Origin: SKHV01 sp963678565
GTDB taxonomy: Bacteria; Bacteroidota; Bacteroidia; Bacteroidales; Prolixibacteraceae
Length of the DNA stretch: 64,000 nt
Direction of reading: 5' to 3'
Assembly: GCA_963678565.1 (NCBI GenBank)
Contig: OY782875.1
Location: forward strand, 682,001-746,000
Positions 55,332-64,000 of this stretch are shown here, one piece after another. The notes below the pieces were generated by a model, which was not told the origin of the DNA, ran no database searches, and saw only the letters and a program-made list of their open reading frames with translations. The stretch's first letter is position 1; every line of letters begins with the position of its first letter. Position numbers and translations under genes: made by a program.

Positions 55332-56042
55332 TTATGCAATGTTGGTAAACACTTGCTGAACATCGTCGTCTTCCTCAATTTTATCCAACAATTTATCAAC
55401 TTCTTCCATTTGTTCTTCGGTTAATTCAATTGGATCGTTTGGGATGCGTTGCAAATTTGCTTTTGTAATTTCGATTCCCAAATCCTCAAATCCTTTCGTG
55501 ATTAAACCAAAGTCGGTATAATCGGCATAGGCATAAAAGATACCATCGTTTTCGGTTAATTCTTCCAATCCGCTGTCGATTAATTCCATTTCCAATTCTT
55601 CCTGATCTTTTCCTTCGGGTAATTGAAATTCAATTACCGCTTTACGAGCAAACATAAACTCCATCGATCCCGATGGAACTAAGCCAGTTCCCCATTTGTT
55701 GAACATCCATTTCATGTTGGCAACTGTTCGGGTGTGGTTATCGGTCATACATTCCACCATAAACATGGTTCCAAACGGCCCTTTTCCTTCGTACAATTCT
55801 TCGATGTAGTTTTCAGCATCTTTCCCCGATGCACGTTTAATGGCCGCATCGATATTGTTTTTAGGCATGTTTTGAGCCTTCGCATTTTGGATCGCAGTAC
55901 GTAATGCCGGATTTAAATCGGGATCTTCGCCACCAGCTTTTGCTGCAACTGTAATTGCTTTACCTAACTTTGGGAAAATTCTTGACATTTTATCCCAACG
56001 TTTCTCTTTGGCAGCTCTTCGATATTCAAACGCTCTTCCCAT
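55332..56042 (-). CDS. YebC/PmpR-family protein
   Basis: 236 residues of the YebC family (GRAFEYRRAAKEKRWDKM start, AAKAGGEDPDLNPALR, KGPFGTMFMVECMTDNHTRT). The family has been described as transcriptional regulators and, more recently, as translation factors that relieve ribosome stalling. Which applies here is not visible from the sequence. Confidence 0.93.
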   Translation of the reverse strand: MGRAFEYRRAAKEKRWDKMSRIFPKLGKAITVAAKAGGEDPDLNPALRTAIQNAKAQNMPKNNIDAAIKRASGKDAENYIEELYEGKGPFGTMFMVECMTDNHTRTVANMKWMFNKWGTGLVPSGSMEFMFARKAVIEFQLPEGKDQEELEMELIDSGLEELTENDGIFYAYADYTDFGLITKGFEDLGIEITKANLQRIPNDPIELTEEQMEEVDKLLDKIEEDDDVQQVFTNIA

Positions 56043-56260
56043 TTCAGTATTATTAAATTAGCCTTGTTTAGTAATACGGTGAAAACAAGGTTTTTAAATT
56101 GTTTGTAATATAAATTTTGAGATTGCGAAAATATAAACACTTCCTTCAATATCATAGGAAATCTTAGTTTTTTTTAATTCCTGAGTTTTAGATTGATATG
56201 TTTTTTTACATTTCGAATTTTATTTTAGAAATATCGATCCGAAGCGTTTGGTTTTCACCT

Positions 56261-56289
56261 TTTGGGAATGAAAAAATCGACTATCTTTG
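56261..56289 (+). promoter_or_regulatory. Candidate lepA promoter
   Basis: TATCTTTG at 56282-56289 exactly matches TAnnTTTG; TTTG at 56261-56264 is 17 bp upstream, slightly short of the usual spacing. Leader length would be about 45 bases. Confidence 0.5.
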
Positions 56290-56341
56290 CGTGGATTTAA
56301 TATAGGAAGAAGTAAAAAATTGAGCATTAGATATTTATCAG

Positions 56342-58129
56342 ATGAAGAACATTCGTAATTTTTGCATAATAGCCCATATCGACCATGGGAAAAGTACTTT
56401 GGCCGATCGTTTATTGCAATTTACTGGCACAGTGAGTGATCGCGACATGAAGGAGCAGGTGCTAGACGATATGGATTTAGAAAAGGAGAGAGGGATTACC
56501 ATAAAAAGTCATGCCATTCAAATGGACTATGTTCATGAGGGCGAAAAATATGTTCTCAATTTGATTGATACTCCAGGACACGTCGATTTCTCGTATGAAG
56601 TTTCGCGTTCGATTGCAGCTTGCGAAGGTGCACTTTTAATTATCGATGCTACGCAAGGAATTCAGGCGCAAACAATTTCAAACTTGTACTTAGCAATTGA
56701 ACACGATTTAGAAATTATTCCTGTGCTAAATAAAATGGACTTGCCCAATGCAATGCCCGAAGTAGTCGAAGATCAGATTATCGAACTAATTGGCTGTGAA
56801 CGTGATTCAATTTTACGTGCAAGTGGAAAAACCGGAGAAGGAATTGAAGAGATTTTAACTCGAATTATCAATGATGTTCCCGCACCTGTTGGAGACCCGA
56901 ATGCGCCACTGCAAGCTTTAATTTTCGATTCGGTATTTAATTCTTTTCGAGGTGTTATTGCTTATTTTAAGATTTTAAACGGATCGATCAGTAAAGGTGA
57001 TTTGGTAAAATTCTTTGCAACCGATAAAGAATACAATGCCGATGAGGTTGGAGTGCTTCGTTTAGGAATGGAGAGTCGAAAATCATTGCATACCGGCGAT
57101 GTTGGATATATTATCTCTGGGATCAAAACAGCCAAAGAGGTAAAAGTTGGAGATACTGTAACCCATGTAAAAGGTGGTTGCGAAAAACGTATTGAAGGTT
57201 TCCAAGAAGTAAAACCGATGGTTTTTGCCGGAGTTTATCCAATTGATAGCGACGACTATGAAGATTTACGTGCTGCGATGGAGAAGTTACAGTTGAATGA
57301 TGCTTCGCTAACTTACGAGCCCGAATCATCAGCTGCTTTAGGCTTTGGTTTCCGATGTGGATTCTTGGGCTTGTTGCACATGGAAATTATTCAAGAGCGT
57401 TTAGATCGTGAGTTTAACATGAGTGTGATTACTACGGTACCTAATGTTGAGTATACGGTTCATACCAAAAAAGGGGAAGAATATACAATTTATAATCCAT
57501 CGGGGATGCCGAACGCCATGGCGGTTGAAATGATTGAAGAGCCCTACATTAGAGCTCAAATTATTACACAAACCGATTTTATTGGCCCGGTAATGACCTT
57601 GTGTTTAGAGAAAAGGGGAAATTTGATCAAGCAAGATTATTTAAGTACCGACCGTGTTGAGTTAGCTTTCGATTTGCCTTTGGCCGAAATTGTATTCGAT
57701 TTTTACGACAAGCTTAAAAGTATTTCGAAAGGATATGCTTCATTTGATTATCATTTGATAGGATCAAAACCTGCAAAATTGGTTAAATTAGATATCCTAT
57801 TGAATGGGGAGCCTGTGGATGCGCTATCGTCGTTAATTCATTTTAACAATGCAGAGCGTTTTGGTCGACGAATGTGTGAGAAATTGAAAGAATTAATTCC
57901 TCGTCAGCAGTTCGACGTAGCAATTCAGGCAGCAATTGGTGCCAAAATTGTTGCTCGCGAAACAGTAAAAGCAGTTCGTAAGGATGTTACTGCCAAATGT
58001 TATGGAGGAGATATCACAAGAAAGCGTAAATTGCTAGAAAAGCAAAAAGCTGGTAAAAAGCGAATGAAACAAGTTGGAAATGTTGAGGTTCCACAAAAGG
58101 CATTTTTAGCGGTATTGAAATTGGATTAG
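56342..58129 (+). CDS. lepA: Elongation factor 4
   Basis: Ribosome-associated GTPase that acts on stalled or initiating ribosomes. 595 residues with P-loop AHIDHGKS at 11-18, DTPGHVD, NKMD, and the LepA-specific C-terminal domain ending in KRKLLEKQKAGKKRMKQVG-type sequence. Complete and standard. Confidence 0.98.
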   Translation: MKNIRNFCIIAHIDHGKSTLADRLLQFTGTVSDRDMKEQVLDDMDLEKERGITIKSHAIQMDYVHEGEKYVLNLIDTPGHVDFSYEVSRSIAACEGALLIIDATQGIQAQTISNLYLAIEHDLEIIPVLNKMDLPNAMPEVVEDQIIELIGCERDSILRASGKTGEGIEEILTRIINDVPAPVGDPNAPLQALIFDSVFNSFRGVIAYFKILNGSISKGDLVKFFATDKEYNADEVGVLRLGMESRKSLHTGDVGYIISGIKTAKEVKVGDTVTHVKGGCEKRIEGFQEVKPMVFAGVYPIDSDDYEDLRAAMEKLQLNDASLTYEPESSAALGFGFRCGFLGLLHMEIIQERLDREFNMSVITTVPNVEYTVHTKKGEEYTIYNPSGMPNAMAVEMIEEPYIRAQIITQTDFIGPVMTLCLEKRGNLIKQDYLSTDRVELAFDLPLAEIVFDFYDKLKSISKGYASFDYHLIGSKPAKLVKLDILLNGEPVDALSSLIHFNNAERFGRRMCEKLKELIPRQQFDVAIQAAIGAKIVARETVKAVRKDVTAKCYGGDITRKRKLLEKQKAGKKRMKQVGNVEVPQKAFLAVLKLD

Positions 58130-58144
58130 TAAAATATTGGGGCA

Positions 58145-59497
58145 TTGATTCAACGTTTAAAATCGGATATACATATTAAGGAGCTTCTTAAAGGAAGTGC
58201 AATAAATATCTTTTTCAAGATTTTTAGTGTAGTTGCTCAATATCTTCTTTTCTGGGTGATTGCAAAGTATTATCAAGCTTCTGGGGTTGGAATATTTTCA
58301 ATTGTTTGGACCGTCTTACAGGTTGTAACCGTTTTTTCAAAACTTGGTTTTGATACTGCAATTGTAAAATTGATAGCTACTTATTTCTCTACCGGAAAAG
58401 AAAAACTGATTCCAAAACTATATTTAAGAATAGCGATACTAATTGTTATTGCAGCTTTATTTTATTCAGGATTACTTGCATTGAATTCTGTTTGGATAAG
58501 TAATTTGTATTTTGAAAGTACAGGCAATAGTAAATATATATTAATTATATGTCTTGCTGTTTTACCGCTATCATTGCAATATGTAAATGCCGATGCATTT
58601 AAAGCTTTAAAAGAGTATACACTTTATTCAGCTTTTCAGAATGGATCAATTTTTATTTTGTCACTTATATTCATTGTCTTAATTCATAGTTTTTATCCAG
58701 GAGTTGATGCAATAGTTTATGGACTTGTATCTGCCGTTTTTATATTATTTGCATTTAGTACCGTCTTTATTCGCCGAGTATTTAGAAAACTAATTAAGAA
58801 TTACTCTTTGATTGTTTCTGAATTAAAGTTCAAAATTAGTGGTTCAAAATCATTACTTAAAATGTCGTTACCAATGATGTTGTCAAATTCATTGTTTCTG
58901 ATTTTAAATTGGACTGATACCTTAATGTTAGGTGCTTTTGTAAGTGATAGTGAGGTAGGAATTTATAATATGGCTTTAAAAATTGCAGCATTGAATACCA
59001 TTGTTTTAGTTGGTGTGAATGCGATTGCAATGCCAAAGTATGCTGAGTTAAATGCATGTGAAAATAAAGATAGCTTGAAGAAGTTTATGAAGAATACAAC
59101 CCTATTTATTATTTTGCTATCAGTGCCAGTATTGTCAGTTATATTTATTTTCCCTGAACTGTTGCTAGGAATGTTTGGTGAGGAATTCAAAATAGGAGTT
59201 TCTGCATTATTAATTTTATCTGTTGGGCAAATAATAAGTTCTTTTTCGAGCACGACAATTAATTTACTTAATATGACTGGTAAAGAGATTAGTGTGAGGA
59301 ATATTTTATTGGGATCTGTTTTTTTTAATATGATATTTAATTACATCATGATTCCGATTTATGGTATAAATGGAGCAGCAATTGCAACTGCAACATCAAC
59401 TATTTTGTGGAATTTATTGGCAGTAATTGTACTTTATCGGAATTATGGATTTACACCTTACCCCACCAATATTCGAATTTTCAAAAGAAAAAAGTAA
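58145..59497 (+). CDS. Polysaccharide flippase-like (Wzx/MATE) protein
   Basis: 450 residues with about 12-14 predicted helices, characteristic of oligosaccharide flippases (KGSAINIFFKIFSVVAQY, GVGIFSIVWTVLQVVT, GINGAAIATATS). The TTG start follows lepA by 15 bp; no better start is near. It should move lipid-linked sugars across the inner membrane. A membrane acyltransferase gene follows, but no glycosyltransferases are present here. Confidence 0.82.
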   Translation: MIQRLKSDIHIKELLKGSAINIFFKIFSVVAQYLLFWVIAKYYQASGVGIFSIVWTVLQVVTVFSKLGFDTAIVKLIATYFSTGKEKLIPKLYLRIAILIVIAALFYSGLLALNSVWISNLYFESTGNSKYILIICLAVLPLSLQYVNADAFKALKEYTLYSAFQNGSIFILSLIFIVLIHSFYPGVDAIVYGLVSAVFILFAFSTVFIRRVFRKLIKNYSLIVSELKFKISGSKSLLKMSLPMMLSNSLFLILNWTDTLMLGAFVSDSEVGIYNMALKIAALNTIVLVGVNAIAMPKYAELNACENKDSLKKFMKNTTLFIILLSVPVLSVIFIFPELLLGMFGEEFKIGVSALLILSVGQIISSFSSTTINLLNMTGKEISVRNILLGSVFFNMIFNYIMIPIYGINGAAIATATSTILWNLLAVIVLYRNYGFTPYPTNIRIFKRKK

Positions 59498-59546
59498 ATT
59501 AAAATTCTTTATATATAGAATAGAAAAAACCAAGAAATTGAAGGTT

Positions 59547-60659
59547 ATGAGCAAATCAATGAATGACTATGTTTCTAAATCGATGCACAATATCAGCTCA
59601 CGTTTGGTTTATGCTGATATTCTTCGAATTGTTGCAATTTTTGCTATTGTAATAATTCATTTGTCAACTGGGGCACTTTATGGAGGAACTCCTGGGTCAA
59701 TGGCTTGGAATATTTCGTTGTTGTTTGATTCACTCTTTAACTGGGGGACGCTGGTTTTTATAATGTTGAGTGGGTTATTTATGCTTCGACCTGAAAAAAT
59801 TAGCAGTTTAAAGCATTTCTATTTAGGCAGATTAAAACGGATATTGATTCCATTTATAATTTGGGCTGTAATTTATGAATTAATTCGAATTGGCTTTTCA
59901 TCAGAAGGTTATACATTTTATTCAATTGTAGATATAGGTAAAAGGTTAATTGAGGGGCAGGTTCAAGTTCATCTTTGGTTCATTTATATGCTGATTGCAA
60001 TGTATTTGATTACACCAGTACTGTCTCGATTTGCAAATTCTGCAACAAAAAACGAACTAATATTTTATTACGCTGTATGGGCCATAGGGTTAGTTGTTCT
60101 GCCCATTTTAAAAAGATATTTTTCTTTAGGAAATGGAGTTACTCCATATCTTGATTTAAACTCGTATGCTGGTTTTTATATGCTGGGCTATGTGCTACAA
60201 AAATATGAGTTGAAAATTAAGAAAACTTGGTTTATATTATTGCCGGTATTAATTGCATTGAAGTTTATAATGGTATATATGACTTCAATGGATGCTGAAC
60301 ATACGGTTCATTTTTATCGTAACAGACTAAGTTTTAATATTATCCCAATCCCTATCTTGGTTTTCATGCTTTTTAAGCAAATAAATTGGAGCAAAATATT
60401 TCCACGTAAAAGTTATCAGTATCGATTAATGGTAAAGTATAGTGCGTTAAGTTATGGTATTTTTTTGTGTCATTGGTTAGTACTTGATACATTTAAAAAG
60501 GGATACTTAGGCTTTACTATCACTCCTTATTCTGTTTTAGGAGTTGAACTGCCAATTTACTTCGCTTTCCCAATTTTTATACTTTCTATTATGATCGTGA
60601 TTGTTGTTTTTGTTCAATTAATCAATCGAATACCAATATTGAATAAATTACTTTTATAA
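59547..60659 (+). CDS. Membrane acyltransferase (acyltransferase 3 family)
   Basis: 370 residues from the ATG at 59547, preceded by AAGG; an open extension back into the flippase gene is rejected. About ten helices; family motifs are YADILRIVAIFAIVIIHLS near the N-terminus (catalytic His) and HLWFIYMLIAMYLITPVLSRF. These enzymes acylate surface sugars or lipids. Adjacent to the flippase, suggesting modification of an exported glycan. Confidence 0.85.
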   Translation: MSKSMNDYVSKSMHNISSRLVYADILRIVAIFAIVIIHLSTGALYGGTPGSMAWNISLLFDSLFNWGTLVFIMLSGLFMLRPEKISSLKHFYLGRLKRILIPFIIWAVIYELIRIGFSSEGYTFYSIVDIGKRLIEGQVQVHLWFIYMLIAMYLITPVLSRFANSATKNELIFYYAVWAIGLVVLPILKRYFSLGNGVTPYLDLNSYAGFYMLGYVLQKYELKIKKTWFILLPVLIALKFIMVYMTSMDAEHTVHFYRNRLSFNIIPIPILVFMLFKQINWSKIFPRKSYQYRLMVKYSALSYGIFLCHWLVLDTFKKGYLGFTITPYSVLGVELPIYFAFPIFILSIMIVIVVFVQLINRIPILNKLLL

Positions 60660-60813
60660 CCGAAATTCTGTTTTTAATATTTGCATAAACGCTTTTTATC
60701 TATGTTGAATTGTATATCATTGTAGTATTTCATCGAAATCTTCAAATCGTGTTAAACAATTTCACAGGTATATTTCTTATATTTAGAAGTATAATCAATT
60801 AAAATTCGGCAGA

Positions 60814-61368
60814 ATGGGGCTACCAAATGAATTTTATGAAGAGATGAGTCGAATTGACCGTGATCGTGTCGATTTCCAACGAAATTTAGATGAAGAAATT
60901 AAAGAGCTTATTTTTTTCTATTTTCCAGAAATAGCAAAAGCACCAAAGCTTGTTATAAAGTCGATAAAAGAACTGATTAACAACTTTTCGATGGAAGTGT
61001 GGAACAACTGCGAAACAGCTTCTTATAAAGTAAGTTCGTTTAGTAAGTGGCGTTTGGAAGAAGAATTGAAAAATACCAGTAAACTAAATTGGGGGTTTCC
61101 GCGCAACACTCAATCGGGCTCGCTTAATCAAAATGATGAAGATTATTTTGAAACACTAACCAACGATATGCACCACGAAAAGTTTTTTGAAATGATTTAT
61201 CAAACAACCATCGAGGTGATAGAACATTCAGAAAATAAAAGCTTTAAATCGTCGCCCAACGAAATTGTTTTGTTGATGCGCTATTTGTTAATGACATGTC
61301 ATGGTTTAGTAGGTGGTTTCTATGAGGAAGCAAATGAATATATTAGAGATCCGTATTATGCAATATAA
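60814..61368 (+). CDS. Hypothetical protein
   Basis: 184 residues, ATG start, no signal peptide, mostly helical and acidic in the first half. Stretches such as RDRVDFQRNLDEEIKELIF and LTNDMHHEKFFEMIYQTTIEV give no family I know. Codon use is like its neighbours, and a terminator follows it directly, so it is likely real. Confidence 0.65.
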   Translation: MGLPNEFYEEMSRIDRDRVDFQRNLDEEIKELIFFYFPEIAKAPKLVIKSIKELINNFSMEVWNNCETASYKVSSFSKWRLEEELKNTSKLNWGFPRNTQSGSLNQNDEDYFETLTNDMHHEKFFEMIYQTTIEVIEHSENKSFKSSPNEIVLLMRYLLMTCHGLVGGFYEEANEYIRDPYYAI

Positions 61369-61398
61369 AAAAGAGGCTGTTTTTACAGCCTCTTTTTT
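61367..61398. terminator. Bidirectional terminator
   Basis: AAAAAAGAGGCTGT and ACAGCCTCTTTTTT form a perfect stem with a 4-base loop between the hypothetical gene and the response regulator. Confidence 0.92.
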
Positions 61399-62089
61399 AT
61401 TCTACAATTAATTTATATCCTTTTCCGTGAACGTTGATAATTTCAACCGACGGATCTTCTTTTAAGTGTTTCCTGAGCTTTGTAATGTATACATCCATGC
61501 TTCGAGCATTAAAATAGTTGTCGTCAACCCATATGGCTTTTAATGCATAATTGCGTTCTAACACTTTGTTCATATTTGTAGCCAATAACCTCAGTAATTC
61601 CGATTCTTTTGTGGTCATTTTAACTTCTGTATTGTTATGTGTTAGAATTTGCTTTCGAGCATCAAAAGAATAAGTTCCAATTTTAAATACAGATTGCTCA
61701 GTTTGCTGTTTGTCGCCCGATATGCGTCTTAAAATTGCTTCAATTCTGAAGATTAGCTCTTCCATGCTAAAAGGCTTGGTTAAGTAATCGTCGGCTCCAA
61801 TTTTAAAACCTTCTAATACGTCTTCCTTTAAATTTTTTGCAGTTAGAAATACAATCGGAACATCGGCATTTACCATTCGAATATCTTTGGCAAGTGAAAA
61901 CCCATCTTTTTTAGGCATCATAACATCCAATAAGCAAATGTTGTAATGTCCGCGCATGAAGCCATGGTACGCCAATTCTCCATCGGCAAATAAATCGGTT
62001 TCGAATCCTTTAGCAATTAAGTATTCTTTTAAAAGCAAGCCCAAGTTTTGGTCGTCTTCAGCAAGCAATATTTTGATTTTTGAGTCCAT
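61397..62089 (-). CDS. OmpR/PhoB-family response regulator
   Basis: 230 residues: receiver domain with Asp55 (ICLLDVMMP) and acidic pair EDD at 11-13, and a winged-helix DNA-binding domain (from about 130, KESELLRLLATNMNKV, MDVYITKLRKHL, VHGKGYKLIVE). Three bases separate it from the upstream kinase stop, so they form a two-component operon. Confidence 0.95.
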   Translation of the reverse strand: MDSKIKILLAEDDQNLGLLLKEYLIAKGFETDLFADGELAYHGFMRGHYNICLLDVMMPKKDGFSLAKDIRMVNADVPIVFLTAKNLKEDVLEGFKIGADDYLTKPFSMEELIFRIEAILRRISGDKQQTEQSVFKIGTYSFDARKQILTHNNTEVKMTTKESELLRLLATNMNKVLERNYALKAIWVDDNYFNARSMDVYITKLRKHLKEDPSVEIINVHGKGYKLIVE

Positions 62090-62092
62090 AGG

Positions 62093-63631
62093 TTATTCTT
62101 TTACAGGGATATGTAATATGAAATTTGTTCCTTTATTAATAGCACTTTCAACTTTGATTTCACCGTTGTGCGTTGAGATTACTTTGTAAACATAATGTAA
62201 GCCTAAGCCAAAACCTTTTACATCGTGAACATTGCCGGTTGGCACGCGATAGAAGCGTTCAAAAATTTGTTTCTGATGTTCTTTTGCGATACCGATACCA
62301 TTGTCTTTTATCGAAATTACTAAAAAGTTTTTCTTATTCTGAGTGGTAATTTCAATTTCCGGAATGCCCTTTTTGTATTTCATTGCATTGTCAAGCAAGT
62401 TAAACAAAACATTTGTAATATGCACTTGATCGCCATGAACTAAACACTTGGAAGCATTTTTATGTAATGTTAGATGGCCATCTTCAGTTTGAACCCGAAT
62501 CTCAAAATTTTGAACCACCGAAGTAATAATTTCATGGATATCGATGGTTTTAAATTTCATTTTCAATCTGCCTTCGTTGAATACAGCCATTTGAAGTACC
62601 TTTTCAACTTGCATACTAAGACGTTTACTTTCGTCGTAAATTACATTCGAAATTCGATCAACTGCAACAGTTGTATGATTTACCGAATTATCGCGTAGCA
62701 TTTGCGAGGCCAACGAAATTGTTGAAATTGGAGTTTTCAGTTCGTGCGTCATGTTATTGATAAAGTCGTTCTTCACAACCGATAATTTTTTCTGACGCAA
62801 AATGATCATTATTGTGTAGGTGAAAATCCCTATAATTACGATAATTAGAAGGATGGATGGAATTACCATAATTCCTGTTGACATTAAAAATTGCCGACGA
62901 CTTTTAGGAAAATAAACATTTAAATAATTGGCTTTTTGTTCTCTTATGTCGCTGGCATATAATGGAATTCTGTGTTCTGTCCTTTTGCTGTTTTTGTATT
63001 CTTCGGATGTGAAAATTGTTTTTTCCTCTCCAAATGGAAATGATTTTACAGCGTATTCAAAATCAAGTAAAATTCCATGATTGGCAAATTCATTTTTAAG
63101 TAAAGTTTCAAGGTAATCTTGTTGAACTCGTTCTTCAATTGGTCGGCTTGCCATTTCCATGTGTAATTGCAAGCGGCGCATGTAGAGATCGCGCTCTTTG
63201 ATATTTTTTAAGCGACGTTCGTGTTCAATGTTATTTCGTTGGTCGATATTGTTGAAAGATTCTTGATTTTGAACTGGTGGAGTAAGCCGAATCACTGTAT
63301 CTTTTTGAATAGAGGATTCTATATATTCTCCATCTTTGTTTTTTTTAAGAACCGAATAATTGATTTCCTGATGGATTATTACATCTGAAATATTTTCATT
63401 GATCGGTGTAAAACTAGATTGCTTAATTAAATCTTCGGCTTGAAGAATCTCACGGGTTTCTATGTCCTCGAGTTTTTTTGCAACATTTATCAGACATTGT
63501 TTTACCAATTGAGAGAATTGCTCTTCGCGAATATTTGCAGCATTTCCAATGGTATTCATTTGCAGCAATACTAGTAATCCCAGTACCACCGACATCATCA
63601 CAATTAATCCTATGATTTTTTGCTTTCCCAT
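62093..63631 (-). CDS. Membrane sensor histidine kinase
   Basis: 512 residues. Two helices (about 7-25 and 250-278) enclose a periplasmic sensor region of over 200 residues with no recognised fold. HisKA has the phospho-acceptor His296 in NNMTHELKTPISTI, followed by a HATPase domain with LFNLLDNAMKYK, DNGIGI and GFGLGL. Its partner is the OmpR-type regulator just downstream. Confidence 0.95.
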   Translation of the reverse strand: MGKQKIIGLIVMMSVVLGLLVLLQMNTIGNAANIREEQFSQLVKQCLINVAKKLEDIETREILQAEDLIKQSSFTPINENISDVIIHQEINYSVLKKNKDGEYIESSIQKDTVIRLTPPVQNQESFNNIDQRNNIEHERRLKNIKERDLYMRRLQLHMEMASRPIEERVQQDYLETLLKNEFANHGILLDFEYAVKSFPFGEEKTIFTSEEYKNSKRTEHRIPLYASDIREQKANYLNVYFPKSRRQFLMSTGIMVIPSILLIIVIIGIFTYTIMIILRQKKLSVVKNDFINNMTHELKTPISTISLASQMLRDNSVNHTTVAVDRISNVIYDESKRLSMQVEKVLQMAVFNEGRLKMKFKTIDIHEIITSVVQNFEIRVQTEDGHLTLHKNASKCLVHGDQVHITNVLFNLLDNAMKYKKGIPEIEITTQNKKNFLVISIKDNGIGIAKEHQKQIFERFYRVPTGNVHDVKGFGLGLHYVYKVISTHNGEIKVESAINKGTNFILHIPVKE

Positions 63632-63723
63632 TACCTACAAATATAAAATATTTGTAATCGGAGCTAGGCTAGGCTTAACATAATTTAACCCACCTTCGGT
63701 TATTTTAACTGCTTTTGAATTGA

Positions 63724-64000
63724 TTAGAGTGATTTATTGCTCTCTATTTTTTCGATGGCCTCTTTGGCTGCGTTTTGTTGTGCTTCCTTTTTAGAAGTTC
63801 CTTTACCTTTACCTGTTTCAATATTGTCGATTAAAACAATCGATTTAAATGAATTGGCTTTGGGATGTTCGTTTTCAACTTCTTCGGTATCGAACTGGAT
63901 TTCTTTGCGCAATTTTTGTCCCCATTCGATTAGTTGGCTTTTGAAATTTTCATCTAATTCTTCCAGCTCATTTAAATCAACGTATGGGTTTAGGAATTTC
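63724..64000 (-). CDS. rnc: Ribonuclease III, C-terminal part (runs off right edge)
   Basis: The visible end reads ...NPYVDLNELEELDENF, QLIEWGQKLRKEIQFD, and a double-stranded RNA-binding domain with GKGKGTSKKEAQQNAAKEAIEK near the stop. This matches the dsRBD of RNase III, which cleaves rRNA precursors and duplex RNA. The nuclease domain lies beyond base 64000, so the name rests on the end alone; the continuous frame at the edge supports it. Confidence 0.85.
   Translation of the reverse strand, partial: KFLNPYVDLNELEELDENFKSQLIEWGQKLRKEIQFDTEEVENEHPKANSFKSIVLIDNIETGKGKGTSKKEAQQNAAKEAIEKIESNKSL

Overview
The window comes from a low-GC, probably marine member of the Bacteroidota, most likely near the Marinilabiliales. 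Evidence: a type IX secretion (T9SS) C-terminal sorting domain, lamin-tail and CotH surface proteins, Bacteroidota-type promoters (TTTG / TAnnTTTG), almost no Shine-Dalgarno sites, several TTG starts, eukaryote-like GSII glutamine synthetase, and the paired DUF6452/DUF6048 genes. A class III ribonucleotide reductase and a [FeFe]-hydrogenase maturase (HydF) point to anaerobic or facultatively anaerobic growth. No rRNA, tRNA, integrase, transposase or CRISPR array was seen; the window reads as core chromosome.

Layout. 1-4.5 kb (minus): MMPL/RND exporter, polyprenyl synthetase and the start of atpD. 4.6-8.8 kb: Na/Pi cotransporter with PhoU domain, a PKD lipoprotein, a CtpA-type protease. 8.9-10.9 kb: a PAS histidine kinase and a lone receiver. 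11-15.3 kb: RmuC, threonine/serine dehydratase, an outer-membrane-type protein, a coiled-coil lipoprotein. 15.3-19.5 kb: a trehalose locus, with an OtsA-OtsB fusion divergent from a GH15 enzyme. 19.6-25.5 kb: HydF, CoaD, a thioredoxin-fold protein lacking CXXC, Nudix, PyrE, SRPBCC, BirA. 25.5-30.5 kb: RsfS-FtsH, then DUF2007-CdsA-Psd-PssA for phosphatidylethanolamine. 30.5-36 kb: a large lamin-tail protein, Asd and a pectinesterase. 36.2-39.5 kb: a three-gene set of glutamine-synthetase-like ligase, APH-fold kinase-like protein and unusual HAD protein. 39.5-43.2 kb: a decayed monooxygenase-like gene, then a cobalamin riboswitch ahead of nrdD-nrdG and a small Cys-rich protein. 43.3-52.6 kb: GSII, a 1480-residue CotH/T9SS protein, AlkD-like protein, DUF302, GdhA, an XRE regulator. 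52.7-53 kb: an array of CCTCTAG-type boxes spaced exactly 21 bp. 53-64 kb: WalJ-like hydrolase, DUF6452/DUF6048, YebC, LepA, flippase plus acyltransferase, an OmpR/HK two-component system, and the end of RNase III.

The most unusual items are the 21-bp phased array (nine boxes in exact register, open frames on both strands but no start codon, next to an XRE regulator gene), the uncharacterised ligase/kinase/HAD gene set, and the B12 riboswitch placed over a B12-independent ribonucleotide reductase. The last predicts a B12-dependent isozyme elsewhere in the genome. All functional calls are from reading the sequence and motifs; no database search was run.
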